Below are positions 27,165-36,295 of a stretch of DNA of 57,047 bases, in pieces. How positions within the stretch are numbered: position 1 is the stretch's first letter; each line of letters begins with the position of its first letter. A model generated the notes under the pieces. It saw nothing but the letters and a program-made list of their open reading frames with translations. It was not told the DNA's origin and did no database searches. Location: contig NZ_JAKLWS010000029.1 in assembly GCF_022012475.1 (NCBI RefSeq), positions 1 to 57,047 of the forward strand, read 5' to 3'. Origin of the DNA: Rhodohalobacter sulfatireducens. GTDB lineage: Bacteria; Bacteroidota; Rhodothermia; Balneolales; Balneolaceae. The translations under genes were made by a program, and so were the position numbers.

Positions 27165-28559
27165 TCAATTAAGACTTAAAACGGTTGTGGTAATTGACGA
27201 CCCTTCAATCGTAAAAACCGCTACTCCTTTTTTATCAATCGAATAAAAAGGCTCATTTTCTAAACTTTGGTAGGAGCTGCTCTGGGTAATAGATTTGCCC
27301 TCAACCCGGAATCTCACTTCCATTGCACTGTTTGATGGATTTACGGTAATCACGGTTAGTTCACTTCCATCTTCGTTCATGAAGGCTATTTGATCCAGCG
27401 AAGTTTCATCTGATGATACTTCAACCCGTATATAACCCTCGTCCACAAATTTTGAATAATGTTTCATCAAATGATAATACTTGGTTAATTCATAATTGCC
27501 CTCTTCGTCAACCTGTATCATTGCGTGCTCGTTATTTTCATCCCACATGAGTGCCCAGTATAAATATGCTGATGTATTCGCCTCCCTTAACGTACTGTTG
27601 ATGAACTGAGCGGACTTCATCCATTCCAACCCATCATACTCAGTCATAAATCGGGGTTTGTCGCTGAAATTTTCACCCAGCTCCCTCAGTGTAGCCCGGA
27701 TCTCTGTTAATGGGCTGTCATCTCGAAAGTTATAGGGATGATATCCATAGACCCCTAACTTGGGATTGTCCTGCAGTTCTATTGCAAAAGCATCAAATCC
27801 TTCAAAACTTAGATTGGCCGATTCAGGGCCTACCATAACCGGTGGATTGGCAAAGGAGCTAAGCTTTTCAGCGACTTTATCAAAAGCGATCTCATAGCTT
27901 GGAAAATCTTCTGTTTCGGCGGGCCTCCATTCGCAGGTTTCCCAATCAGCCACCCAGGTGGGTTCATTTTGAATACTCAAATAGTCCGGTACAAATGAGA
28001 TATGGTTCAGAATATCTTCCCAATAAGTGGCGAACTCGTCGTACATAAATTCACCATCCTGCTTTTTTAATGTACCGCGGAACAAAAAGTCATTACTTTT
28101 TAATGTGTTATGCGGACCCCATGAACTGAATAGTATCTTAATATCCGGGTTTCTGCTGGTTATCAAATCATATAACTCGTTTGTGGCATCAAAAAGAGGT
28201 TTATGCCATCCGATCACCATCTGGTCAGGTTCTTTATTATCTGGGTAACCGACCGGGTAATACCAGTTTTTTAACCGTATCATATCCACCCCCAGGTCAT
28301 CCACAATAATATCTATGATCTCATCTCTTTTACTGCTGTTTGTAATTCTAACAGAGTTCCATGTCAATGCTCCACCAAAACCAACCATGGTTTGACCTGT
28401 TTGATTGGTATCCACCGAAACGGTAGCGTCTACCTCTACGGGTTCCTCATTGGGCTCTTCAGATTCATCAGACGATGTGGGACTATTCTCGCTGCATGCT
28501 GAAAAAATGATTAGAAATACCAGGGTTTTATACAACCATCGGAAATGCATGAACTTCAT
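27165..28559 (-). CDS. GH30 family glycoside hydrolase lipoprotein
   Basis: 464 residues. The lipobox is FSAC (Cys22), followed by a Ser/Glu/Pro-rich linker. The GH30 barrel has the acid/base Glu199 in SIQNEP and the nucleophile Glu307 in FMTEYDG. The opening MVGFGGALTWNS and the closing small beta-sandwich (LTVITVNPSNSAMEVRFRVEG) agree with the family. Relatives act on glucuronoxylan, beta-1,6-glucan or glucosylceramide; the motifs are closer to the bacterial xylanase-like side, but specificity is not proven. It converges with the PID-CTERM gene. The 198-bp space upstream shows nothing clear. Confidence 0.87.
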   Translation of the reverse strand: MKFMHFRWLYKTLVFLIIFSACSENSPTSSDESEEPNEEPVEVDATVSVDTNQTGQTMVGFGGALTWNSVRITNSSKRDEIIDIIVDDLGVDMIRLKNWYYPVGYPDNKEPDQMVIGWHKPLFDATNELYDLITSRNPDIKILFSSWGPHNTLKSNDFLFRGTLKKQDGEFMYDEFATYWEDILNHISFVPDYLSIQNEPTWVADWETCEWRPAETEDFPSYEIAFDKVAEKLSSFANPPVMVGPESANLSFEGFDAFAIELQDNPKLGVYGYHPYNFRDDSPLTEIRATLRELGENFSDKPRFMTEYDGLEWMKSAQFINSTLREANTSAYLYWALMWDENNEHAMIQVDEEGNYELTKYYHLMKHYSKFVDEGYIRVEVSSDETSLDQIAFMNEDGSELTVITVNPSNSAMEVRFRVEGKSITQSSSYQSLENEPFYSIDKKGVAVFTIEGSSITTTVLSLN

Positions 28560-28757
28560 AATATCTTAGCTTTGAATTCCAATTATCATGACTACTCATT
28601 AGTGAGGTGCGTGAATCTTTCCTCTTAATATTTGATACATGCACTATTTGGAATGAAAAGAGCTCACAACAACAGAAGAGAGATTTTCATCCATTTCTTT
28701 TTTATCAGAAGATAGATATATCCCTTAACCGATTTAAAAAGAAACATTGAGGAAAAA

Positions 28758-29873
28758 CTACATCCCAATCATTTGCATGATCTCGGCATTGATATCCGGG
28801 TTGATGGCAACGGCCAGGATGATCGAAACAATCAGGCCGATCGCTGCATAAAGAATATCTCTTCGCACGAGCTTAAATGTTCTCTTATAAGATTTGCCAA
28901 ATCCGTCCTGGTCCATCATGCTCATAGCAATTTCGCGTCCTGCCAGGAGGCCAATAAACACCCAGGTGGTACTCATTGGAATGTTGCTGAGTTCTTTAAA
29001 AAAGAAGAGAAGTATTGCATAAATAAAGTCGATGATGGTTGCTGAACGGACGTCTGTAGTGTGTGATTTTTCTGTCACAATCTCCTGGATCTTATCACCC
29101 CGCAGGTAAAATAAGACACCAAGTCCTGCAAATATAAAGGATACAAACCCCAGGAATTGATAGGTATTTAAACTTCTTGGAAGATAAACGGCTACGTTAG
29201 CAATATCCTGCATTACCCAAACCGACCATAAAGTTCCCGAAGTGATCCATTGTATGACGCCCCAATAAGGTTTTGGTTCACCCACAAAATGGGAACTGAT
29301 CCAGCGGGAAACGAATACCCAAACGATTATACCCACCGTAAAGGCGGTTATATAGCCCAACATACTTTTACCGAGCATATCAATGATACCGGAAAGATCG
29401 GCAGAGAAGCAGCTAAGAATCAAAAAGGTGGTAGATACAGGCATTCTCAGCCGCGTGATAATCAACAGGAAAATGGGGGCTGCAATCTGTAAAAAAGTAA
29501 AACTGGTTGGTGCCTCGGCGAGAGCATCAGTTGCGAGCCTCTGGTGACTTACATCTCCGCTGTATGTAAACCAGCTATAGGATACGGTTGCCAGGAAAAT
29601 GCCACCAATGTAGAGCCAAAGTGTATACCATTTTTTATCGGAATTTGAGGAAAGAAAGGTACCGATGGTTTGAATACTGTCATTCGCAATAGCAGAATAA
29701 GCTGCAAACATGAACCCTAGCCACATGGCTATTTTTGCATATTCATAAGCGAAACCGGCTGCAAAAAAACTAATTCCAATTACAATCAGGAAAAGACGTT
29801 CCTGCTTAATGAGCTCTATGAACTGGTAGTAAGTGGTGAGAAGTGATTTCTTGACTTGCAATTTTGACGGCAT
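28758..29873 (-). CDS. Divergent PiT-like inorganic phosphate transporter
   Basis: About 371 residues from the ATG at 29873 (MPSKLQVKKS); an upstream ATG at 29909 would add 12 unlikely residues. About ten hydrophobic segments. Two inverted-repeat signatures resemble the PiT/PHO4 family: AIANDSIQTIGTFLSS in the N-terminal half and MPVSTTFLILSCFSADLSG, with an echo MSTTWVFIGLLAGREIA near the C-terminus. The canonical GANDVAN is altered to AIANDSIQ. It probably moves phosphate or a related anion with a cation. A Na/Pi cotransporter lies upstream on the same strand. Confidence 0.65.
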   Translation of the reverse strand: MPSKLQVKKSLLTTYYQFIELIKQERLFLIVIGISFFAAGFAYEYAKIAMWLGFMFAAYSAIANDSIQTIGTFLSSNSDKKWYTLWLYIGGIFLATVSYSWFTYSGDVSHQRLATDALAEAPTSFTFLQIAAPIFLLIITRLRMPVSTTFLILSCFSADLSGIIDMLGKSMLGYITAFTVGIIVWVFVSRWISSHFVGEPKPYWGVIQWITSGTLWSVWVMQDIANVAVYLPRSLNTYQFLGFVSFIFAGLGVLFYLRGDKIQEIVTEKSHTTDVRSATIIDFIYAILLFFFKELSNIPMSTTWVFIGLLAGREIAMSMMDQDGFGKSYKRTFKLVRRDILYAAIGLIVSIILAVAINPDINAEIMQMIGM

Positions 29874-30019
29874 ATGAATACCCCTTATCTGCAAAAATGA
29901 ACTACACATTAACGTTATGAAATTGCCGTTACGCTAAGATTAAGGGAATATTAATTTGTTTCATTTCAGCAGCCGAACTATCGTCTCTCAAATACTTTAT
30001 GGGGCTGCTGAACCAATTG

Positions 30020-30340
30020 ATTTCATATCTGTCCAAACCGTTTTTGAAATCAGAAGACGTAGAGTCTGTCTCAGGCTTTCAGCCTGCTTGCAGGATTCCG
30101 CATGTAGACTTGGGGCGTTGCCCCAAGCTACGTTATAACAGGCTTTCAGCCTGAAACATCACAGCCCAGGGCCTCGCCCTGGGTGGAAGAACCAATTCCT
30201 GCCGGCAGGCTGAAAGCCTGAGACAGTTCCAGGTTTATTCAAGCAGGGGTTGAATTTAGAAAAAACCGCCAAATCTGATCATACATTCGAAAAACAAAGA
30301 TTCTTTCCAACTTAAGAAACGTTTTGGACAGCTATGAATT
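30020..30340. repeat. Large nested palindromic repeat element
   Basis: Outer arms at 30020-30043 and 30317-30340 are complementary at 21 of 24 positions (ATTTCATATCTGTCCAAACC... side). Inner arms CTGTCTCAGGCTTTCAGCCT(G) at 30066-30086 and 30206-30226 are perfect 21-bp complements. Further small hairpins lie inside (CTTGGGGCGTTGCCCCAAG near 30109-30127; CCCAGGGCCTCGCCCTGGG near 30165-30183). No gene is present in the 626-bp gap. Confidence 0.7.
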
Positions 30341-30348
30341 GATTTACT

Positions 30349-30417
30349 GAGTCATCCGATGAGTGAATTGGCATAACCTTGATTCTACAGAATATACTCA
30401 TCGAATGACTCTTTTTT
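30349..30417 (+). terminator. Long hairpin followed by a T-run
   Basis: Arms GAGTCATCCGATGAGT (30349-30364) and ACTCATCGAATGACTC (30396-30411) match at 15 of 16 positions and are followed by TTTTTT. It has terminator form on the plus strand, although no plus-strand gene ends nearby; it may belong to the adjoining repeat element. Confidence 0.5.
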
Positions 30418-30499
30418 ATTCAGGGAAATTACAAGAGAAACGGAAAGACAGATCTGCTCAGAAAAAATCTAAATCATCTGAGTAATCTATTCTACAAAA

Positions 30500-32239
30500 C
30501 TAACGGCCCACTAACATTTCAGAGTGGGTTTTGAGTTTTTTACCGGCAAGTGCTTCCTGGATGTTAAAGATATGATCTCCGATTTTTTCAAGCCTTGTAA
30601 TGTAATCGAGGAAAATGACACCCGCCTGTGATGTGTAAATGCCTTGCTCAAGGCGCCGGTAGTGCGCATCTTTCATTTCGTCGCGGGTTTCATTGATCTT
30701 ATTCTCCAGCTCAATAGCAGCTTCAAGATCTACATTTAACTCGCCGTTTACATTTTCCATGTTTTTGCGCATCAACTTGATCGCTTTCAGAACCGTATCC
30801 AGGTAATCACTGACCTCCATAACCGCTTCTTTGGGGAGTGCAACTTCAAGCTCCATCATATCCTCAAATGTTTTTGACATCTGGAAATAGAGATCGCCAA
30901 TCCGCTCAAGATCGTTAATCATGCTGTGCATCGATCGAATACGGATTGTTGCCTCATCAGAAAGCGTATCGCTGGATATTTTGGTAAGATAATCAGACAC
31001 CTCGAGCTCAATATTGTCTGTTATCTGTTCGCGTTTCTCGATCTTCTTCAGAAATTTCTCCTGTTTTTTCTGTTTCCTGAAGAACAGACCCGAAAAGCTG
31101 TAATGGATTTTTTCAATCAGCTTACCGAACAGTTCAATCTCTTTGTGAGCTTGTGCAATAGAAAGTTCGGGAGACGACATCATTCCGGAAGATATATACT
31201 GCAGGCGAAAGGCCATGTCGCTCTTGTCGGCTTTCTGCATTCGCTCAACAAAACTCACTATCTGAGGTACAAACCCAATCAAAAGTATAACATTTACAAC
31301 ATTAAAAACGGTATGAAACAGTGAGAGTCCAAGAGTAGCAGATGCCCGTGCCGCTTGTGAATCACCAAAAATAGATCCTGCAGTTGGATCAAAATATTGC
31401 ATGGTAAAATCTATTCCATTCAAAAACGGATGAATCAGGAATAGCATCCACACCACCCCGAACGCATTGAAGATGAAGTGGAACCTCGCAGCCCGTTTTG
31501 CATGTACATTTCCAACAATAGCAGCGAGATTTGCTGTAACCGTTGTACCGATATTTTCACCTAAAATCATAGCTGCCGCAATCGGGAAGTTGATCCACCC
31601 CTCAAAAAGCATTACAAGCGTAATAGCCATCGCCGCGGAAGATGATTGCGTAACAAGCGTTAGTGCAGTACCAATAATGACAAAGAGTACAATGGAGAGA
31701 AATCCGAACTCAGTGAACGAATCGAGCATAGCAAACATCTCGGGATTCTCCTGGATGTTCGGCACACCGGACTTTATAAATTCAAGCCCAATAAACAAAA
31801 TACCGAAGCCTATCATCGCTTCGGCGAGGTTTTGCAGCTTCTTTTTCCCGAAAAACATGAATGGGAAGAATAAACCAATCATGCTTATAGCGACCGGGGT
31901 GATACTCATCTTAAAACCAAATATGGATACCATCCAGGCCGTAACTGTAGTCCCGATGTTGGCCCCCATAATCACTCCGGTGGATTCCAACAGGGTAATC
32001 AATCCTGCATTTACAAAACTTACCACCATCACTGTGGTTGTAGATGAAGACTGGGTAATAGATGTGACCCCAAAACCGGTTAATAATCCCCTGAAACGAC
32101 TGGTTGTCATTCCTTTGAGAATGGATCGCAGGCGAGAACCTGCAACTTTTTGCAATCCATCACTAAAGATTTTCATTCCAAAAATGAAAATCCCGAGAGC
32201 TCCAATAAGTTGTAGAAAATCAAAAAAGGAATACGTCAT
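30500..32239 (-). CDS. Na/Pi cotransporter family protein with PhoU-like domain
   Basis: 579 residues. The N-terminal part (about 1-330) contains the duplicated Na/Pi (NptA/SLC34-type) repeats with QSSS motifs: TSITQSSSTTTVMVV and TLVTQSSSAAMAITLV, and the paired GANIGTTVTAW and GENIGTTVTAN. The C-terminal part (about 350-570) is a cytoplasmic helical PhoU-like domain (LERIGDLYFQMSKTFEDM, RLEKIGDHIFNIQEAL). It imports or exports phosphate with sodium, and the PhoU part may sense phosphate status. Confidence 0.92.
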   Translation of the reverse strand: MTYSFFDFLQLIGALGIFIFGMKIFSDGLQKVAGSRLRSILKGMTTSRFRGLLTGFGVTSITQSSSTTTVMVVSFVNAGLITLLESTGVIMGANIGTTVTAWMVSIFGFKMSITPVAISMIGLFFPFMFFGKKKLQNLAEAMIGFGILFIGLEFIKSGVPNIQENPEMFAMLDSFTEFGFLSIVLFVIIGTALTLVTQSSSAAMAITLVMLFEGWINFPIAAAMILGENIGTTVTANLAAIVGNVHAKRAARFHFIFNAFGVVWMLFLIHPFLNGIDFTMQYFDPTAGSIFGDSQAARASATLGLSLFHTVFNVVNVILLIGFVPQIVSFVERMQKADKSDMAFRLQYISSGMMSSPELSIAQAHKEIELFGKLIEKIHYSFSGLFFRKQKKQEKFLKKIEKREQITDNIELEVSDYLTKISSDTLSDEATIRIRSMHSMINDLERIGDLYFQMSKTFEDMMELEVALPKEAVMEVSDYLDTVLKAIKLMRKNMENVNGELNVDLEAAIELENKINETRDEMKDAHYRRLEQGIYTSQAGVIFLDYITRLEKIGDHIFNIQEALAGKKLKTHSEMLVGR

Positions 32240-32364
32240 CTATCGACTATAACTACGTATATGATAAACAGTTTAGTAAAATGCAGATAATTTTCTGCAC
32301 TGTAAATTAAATTACTGTTAACAAATTGAGCGCAGATTGCTACTCAGGGGGACTATTGCCACAT

Positions 32365-33363
32365 TCATTCATTTTCCCAGATCATCACTGTGCGGTTTCC
32401 GTGCGAATCTATGGATCCACGGAACATCCCAACAGTATTCATCTGCATAGAAATATTCCCTTCATGATCCACACCAATAAACCCTGCATCCCCCGGATTG
32501 AGCCTCTCGGTCAACACAAAATCCATCGCTTCTTCGAGTGTTGAGCCGTTGAACTCCATATAGTTAGCAATCGTATTGGCTGATACATTTTTCATGATCT
32601 GCTCTCCCCACCCCGTTGCCGAAATTGCGGCAACGTGATTCGCAAATGTCCCCGATCCAATGATCGGTACATCTCCGACGCGGCCGAATCGTTTATTGGT
32701 CATGCCACCTGTGGATGTTGCCGCTGCCAATTTACCGTCCTTATCCAGTGCAACCGCCCCGACTGTTCCATATTTATATTCATCGGGAATAACATTTTCT
32801 TTTCCAAGGTTTGATTGCTGCTGAGCCCGCTTCCATTGTTCGTATCGACGTTTCGTGTCGTAATAAGAGTTGTCAACCCTTTCGACCCCGGTTTGATCCG
32901 CAAACGTCTCAGCGCCGGCTCCTGAAAATAAGACATGACGGGAATCGGTCATTACATTTCGGGCCAGTGATATTGGGTTCTTTACCGTTGTTACACCGGT
33001 AATAGCCCCCGCTGCCAGTGTACTTCCATCCATGATGGCTGCATCCAGTTCGTGTGTACCCTCGTTTGTATAGACGGCACCACGTCCGGCATTAAACAGC
33101 GGATTATCTTCAAGAGATCTGACTGTCATCTCAACAGCCTCAAGTGCTGAGCCCCCTTCGCTCAATATCTCTTCACCAACAGAAAGTGCCTCTTCTAACC
33201 CCTCGTAATAAAGTTGCTTCATTGAATCGGGCAGATCTTTTGAAATTACACCCGCCCCGCCATGCAGCGCCAAAGACCATTTTGACTGTTGAGCATGGAC
33301 GGTTGAGTTGAGCTCACTTAAAAAAAGAGCTAATGCCGATGTTACAAATAGGATTAATCTCAT
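32365..33363 (-). CDS. Isoaspartyl peptidase / L-asparaginase (Ntn hydrolase, plant type)
   Basis: 332 residues with a signal peptide (ends VHAQQ), so probably periplasmic. Family landmarks: LALHGGAGVI, NPLFNAGRGAVYT, ELDAAIMDGS and the autocleavage site YGTVGAVALD, where the Thr becomes the N-terminal nucleophile. Then follow ATSTGGMTNKRFGRVGDVPIIGSG and ATGWGEQIM. It removes isoaspartyl residues from peptides and can hydrolyse asparagine. Full length. Confidence 0.93.
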   Translation of the reverse strand: MRLILFVTSALALFLSELNSTVHAQQSKWSLALHGGAGVISKDLPDSMKQLYYEGLEEALSVGEEILSEGGSALEAVEMTVRSLEDNPLFNAGRGAVYTNEGTHELDAAIMDGSTLAAGAITGVTTVKNPISLARNVMTDSRHVLFSGAGAETFADQTGVERVDNSYYDTKRRYEQWKRAQQQSNLGKENVIPDEYKYGTVGAVALDKDGKLAAATSTGGMTNKRFGRVGDVPIIGSGTFANHVAAISATGWGEQIMKNVSANTIANYMEFNGSTLEEAMDFVLTERLNPGDAGFIGVDHEGNISMQMNTVGMFRGSIDSHGNRTVMIWENE

Positions 33364-33427
33364 TTTCTTGATCCGGTTTAAAGAGAAATTTATATCAGAA
33401 AATAGGTGTAGTGACCAAAAAAAGAAA

Positions 33428-33453
33428 AACCCATTTCAAATCTGAAATGGGTT
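33428..33453 (-). terminator. Terminator after the slipin/NfeD operon
   Basis: Perfect stem AACCCATTTCA/TGAAATGGGTT with a 4-nt loop (arms 33428-33438 and 33443-33453). On the minus strand it is followed by TTTTTCTTTTTTT. It is downstream of the minus-strand slipin gene, beyond a repeat element. Confidence 0.75.
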
Positions 33454-33485
33454 CTATTCCAATTAGCTAAAAAGTAATTTTCACA

Positions 33486-33585
33486 ATGGCGCAAGCGTCA
33501 CGCTTGAGCCCCCGCGTTACTGCATGTTGAATTATGATAGGCTCAACTACGCTAAAGCTTCGTCGACCAAAGACGTTTGCGCTAT
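33486..33585. repeat. Palindromic repeat of the GGCGCAAGCGTC type
   Basis: Left arm ATGGCGCAAGCGTC (33486-33499), right arm GACGTTTGCGCTAT (33572-33585), complementary at 12 of 14 positions, with an inner pair GCTTGAGCC/GGCTCAACTACGC. The same left-arm sequence occurs at 38777-38790 and a decayed version near 23971, so this is a dispersed family. Confidence 0.65.
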
Positions 33586-33663
33586 CTTAGAGTAAGATCT
33601 AAAACCGAGTGGAACCCAACGCAGGCAGGACCTCTCGGTCGCTGCCAGGTTAGTAAAATTTAT

Positions 33664-34440
33664 TTATTCCTTTTTCTTCGGTCGAAAAGACTCAAGAAAG
33701 TCCATTGGCAGCGGCAAGAATGCAAAAGTGGCATTTTCTTCGCTGATTTCATTCATTGTTTGAAGGAATCGAAGCTGAAGGGCTGTCGGTGTTTTCTCGA
33801 TCATTTGACCAGCTTCAACCAGTTTCGTGGCGGCTTCAAATTCACCCTGCGCGTTAATTACTTTCGCACGTCTGTCACGTTCAGACTCGGCCTGTCGTGC
33901 CATTGCACGTTTCATGCTTTCGGGCAAAATCACATCACGTACCTCTACAGACACCACTTTAACTCCCCAGGGGTCTGTTTGCTTGTCAATGATATCCTGA
34001 ATCTTCTTATTGATTTTTTCCCGTTCAGCAAGTATCTCATCCAGTTCAAACTGACCAATTACACTCCTCAATGTTGTTTGTGCCAGCATAGATGTAGCTG
34101 CAATATATCGCTCTACCTGGATCACCGCTTTTTCGGCATCGACCACACGGAAGAATGTAATGGCATCTACGTTTACGGTAACATTATCTTTGGTAATCGC
34201 TTCCTGTTTGTCCACATTTATGGTAAGAACCCGCAGGTCCACTCTCTCTATTTTATCTATAAATGGAATCAGGATAATGAAACCCGGACCTTTTGTACTT
34301 TGATATTTACCGAGCCGAAAGATTACCCCGCGTTCATACTCCCTTAAAATTTTAAACATTTGGGGGAGGAACACCGAGAGGAAAATCACGATGGTTATCA
34401 CCCAAACTAACATGCTTGTTAGAGATCCTGGATCATTCAT
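33664..34440 (-). CDS. Slipin, SPFH/Band 7 family membrane protein
   Basis: 258 residues: an N-terminal membrane hairpin (about 10-30) then the Band 7 domain (EYERGVIFRLGKYQSTKGPG, IDKIERVDLRVLTINVDKQEAITKDNV, VERYIAATSMLAQTTLRSVIGQFELDEILAEREKIN) and a short helical tail with AMARQAESERDRRAKVI. Slipins assemble into membrane microdomains. It is 33 bp downstream of the NfeD protease, its usual genomic partner, which is thought to cleave it. Confidence 0.93.
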   Translation of the reverse strand: MNDPGSLTSMLVWVITIVIFLSVFLPQMFKILREYERGVIFRLGKYQSTKGPGFIILIPFIDKIERVDLRVLTINVDKQEAITKDNVTVNVDAITFFRVVDAEKAVIQVERYIAATSMLAQTTLRSVIGQFELDEILAEREKINKKIQDIIDKQTDPWGVKVVSVEVRDVILPESMKRAMARQAESERDRRAKVINAQGEFEAATKLVEAGQMIEKTPTALQLRFLQTMNEISEENATFAFLPLPMDFLESFRPKKKE

Positions 34441-34473
34441 AAATTGCTCCTTTGTTTATTTGATTATGTCTGA

Positions 34474-35826
34474 TTAAACTTTTTCTGTTTCGTCAATATT
34501 CTGTTGCTCAGTCGGTTTTACAAAAACTCGCAATCCCTGGAATTCTATAATTTCGCAGGTTTCACCTTCTTCCAATTCATGTTCACTTTTGGCTGTCCAA
34601 TATTCGCCATCAAAAAATACTCTCCCATCCTGATCGGGTTGAATCGTATCCACTACTTCTGCGGTTTTACCAATTGTCGATTCCAATCCCGAGCGTGGTG
34701 GGTTGAAAAGTGATTTTACTCCATATGTTACAATCCATGCAAAAAAAGCAACAGTTAAAAGAGTAGCAGGAACCAGCCAGTAAAGCGATATTTGCATCTC
34801 ATCCGGCAAATCCTGGAAAAGCATCAGTGCTCCCAGGAAGAACGAAACCGCTCCCCCTGTCAACAAAATACCGAATGCAGGTGTAAACGCTTCTGCTACA
34901 AACAATATGATTGCCAATCCAATAAGCAGGAAACCGGCCAGGTTTATCGGCATGGCAGCAACGCCATAAAGAAGGAGAATCAGTGCTATCACGCCGGATA
35001 CTCCCGGGACAATTGCACCGGGATTTGTCACCTCACCAATAATCCCGTAGATGGCAACCAGTGTTAGAATCAGCATCACTTCCGGCCTCAACAAAAAACT
35101 AAAGAACTGTTCAGCTAATGTTTCCTCTATCTGGCTGATGGTAGCGTTTTGCGTGTTAAGTACCCGTTCTCCTACCTCCATACCATCCAGTTGAACTAAT
35201 AAATCATCGATGTCTTCAGCCAGGATATCAATCACATTCAGTTCAAGAGCTTCATCTGATGAAATGGAAGCACCGTCTCGAACGGCCGATCGAGCCCACT
35301 CTGCATTTCGGTCCCGTTCATCAGCAATCGACTCGATAAAACTCTCGGAGTAGTTAAAGATCTTCTTCTGAGCAACGGTATCCATCTCTCCACCACCCAT
35401 TGAAATCGGCGAAGCCGCACCAATGTTGGTAGCCGGTGCCATCGCTGCTACATGAGCGGCTAACGTGATAAAGGTTCCCGCGCTTCCAGCGTTTGCACCG
35501 CTTGGCGTTACATAAACCACGGTTGGATGATCCGTCCCGAGCATCTGCTGAACAATATCCTGTGTTGAGTCGAGAAGGCCGCCGGGTGTATCGAGTTCAA
35601 TGATGAGTGCTTCATCCCCATTTTCAATGGACTGCCGAATACTTCGGGTAATATACTGCGTGACGGTTGGGCCAATGGTTCCCTCTACCCGGATAACACT
35701 GACTGATGGTTGTTCACTTAATTCATCAACTGTCAAGGAATCACTCTGCATAGTTGAATCCTGCAAAGCTAAAAGCGTGCCCGACAGGAAAAGAATAGAT
35801 GCCAATAAGAATTTTTTTGATCTCAT
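34474..35826 (-). CDS. NfeD family membrane serine protease
   Basis: 450 residues. Signal sequence, then a ClpP-like protease domain: ALIIELDTPGGLLDSTQDIVQ, VYVTPSGANAGSAGTFI (catalytic Ser in the SAGT region) and MAPATNIGAASPI. Four or five membrane helices follow (about 245-385), then a soluble OB-fold NfeD tail (about 390-445). The pairing with slipin is conserved in bacteria and archaea and suggests quality control of membrane domains. It is the first gene of the two-gene minus operon. Confidence 0.92.
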   Translation of the reverse strand: MRSKKFLLASILFLSGTLLALQDSTMQSDSLTVDELSEQPSVSVIRVEGTIGPTVTQYITRSIRQSIENGDEALIIELDTPGGLLDSTQDIVQQMLGTDHPTVVYVTPSGANAGSAGTFITLAAHVAAMAPATNIGAASPISMGGGEMDTVAQKKIFNYSESFIESIADERDRNAEWARSAVRDGASISSDEALELNVIDILAEDIDDLLVQLDGMEVGERVLNTQNATISQIEETLAEQFFSFLLRPEVMLILTLVAIYGIIGEVTNPGAIVPGVSGVIALILLLYGVAAMPINLAGFLLIGLAIILFVAEAFTPAFGILLTGGAVSFFLGALMLFQDLPDEMQISLYWLVPATLLTVAFFAWIVTYGVKSLFNPPRSGLESTIGKTAEVVDTIQPDQDGRVFFDGEYWTAKSEHELEEGETCEIIEFQGLRVFVKPTEQQNIDETEKV

Positions 35827-35937
35827 ATCAGAATAAGTGAAATCTCACTTCCTTGGTTCCATGGTTTAGACAATTCTTTTAACTTCAATATTTATAATAT
35901 ACAATCTTTTCAGCCATATGCGTGATTTCAGGAATGA

Positions 35938-36015
35938 AAACCCGCGAAGTTTCTTATAATCATTTGCGATACCATTATAACTGGAAATAATAGTGAGTAT
36001 AAACTTCGCGGGTTT
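35938..36015. promoter_or_regulatory. Perfect 15-bp inverted repeat upstream of the arg leader
   Basis: AAACCCGCGAAGTTT (35938-35952) and AAACTTCGCGGGTTT (36001-36015) are exact complements with a 48-bp interior that holds a smaller dyad, TTATAAT/ATTATAA. It lies between the divergent nfeD and argF transcription units. It may be a terminator-like insulator or an operator. Confidence 0.5.
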
Positions 36016-36076
36016 ACCTGCCCAATACTTTAAAAAAACATTTGCTTTTTATTTTTCATACGCCGACTTTTCAGCT

Positions 36077-36139
36077 ATGAAATTAAATACACACAAAACT
36101 TTTGCAACTCTTCGCCGTCGCCGCCCAATGGGCGTGTGA
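36077..36139 (+). CDS. Arginine leader peptide (attenuator peptide) of argFGH
   Basis: A 20-residue ORF, ATG at 36077 to TGA at 36137-36139. It encodes MKLNTHKTFATL, then four consecutive arginines (CGC CGT CGC CGC, 36113-36124), then PMGV. A run of codons for the amino acid made by the downstream operon, followed by alternative hairpins and a terminator, is the hallmark of ribosome-mediated attenuation. When charged Arg-tRNA is scarce the ribosome should stall on this run and prevent the terminator from forming. No strong Shine-Dalgarno sequence is visible, as is usual in this phylum. Confidence 0.8.
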   Translation: MKLNTHKTFATLRRRRPMGV

Positions 36140-36210
36140 TAACTGTGTGTAGTTCCGACTACTAAAGAACTTATCGCAAGCCCGCTCAAAATGACTGAGC
36201 GGGTTTTTTT
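36135..36210 (+). promoter_or_regulatory. Arginine attenuator: alternative stems plus rho-independent terminator
   Basis: Terminator: CCCGCTCA (36181-36188) pairs perfectly with TGAGCGGG (36196-36203), followed by seven Ts (36204-36210). Ahead of it TGTGATAA (36135-36142), overlapping the leader stop codon, can pair with TTATCGCA (36171-36178, one G-T), enclosing a small hairpin GTAGT/ACTAC (36149-36162). These give pause-type and termination-type structures whose balance would depend on where the leader ribosome sits. The terminator ends 85 bp before argF. How the antiterminator forms in detail is inference. Confidence 0.72.
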
Positions 36211-36295
36211 ATGTGCATACGAAAAAATTTTTACTCGGTGCCTCCTCCCTAAGTTCTTCAACCCAAACCATTTACAACCATAACGAACCATAATC

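Noticed and set aside
31467-32252. A 261-codon open frame on the plus strand
   Set aside because: It lies entirely antisense to the well-supported Na/Pi cotransporter and its translation is a low-complexity Ile/Pro/Ser pattern typical of an antisense shadow of a membrane protein.
33577-34347. A 256-codon open frame on the plus strand
   Set aside because: It is antisense to the clear slipin gene and begins inside a repeat; no domain is recognisable.
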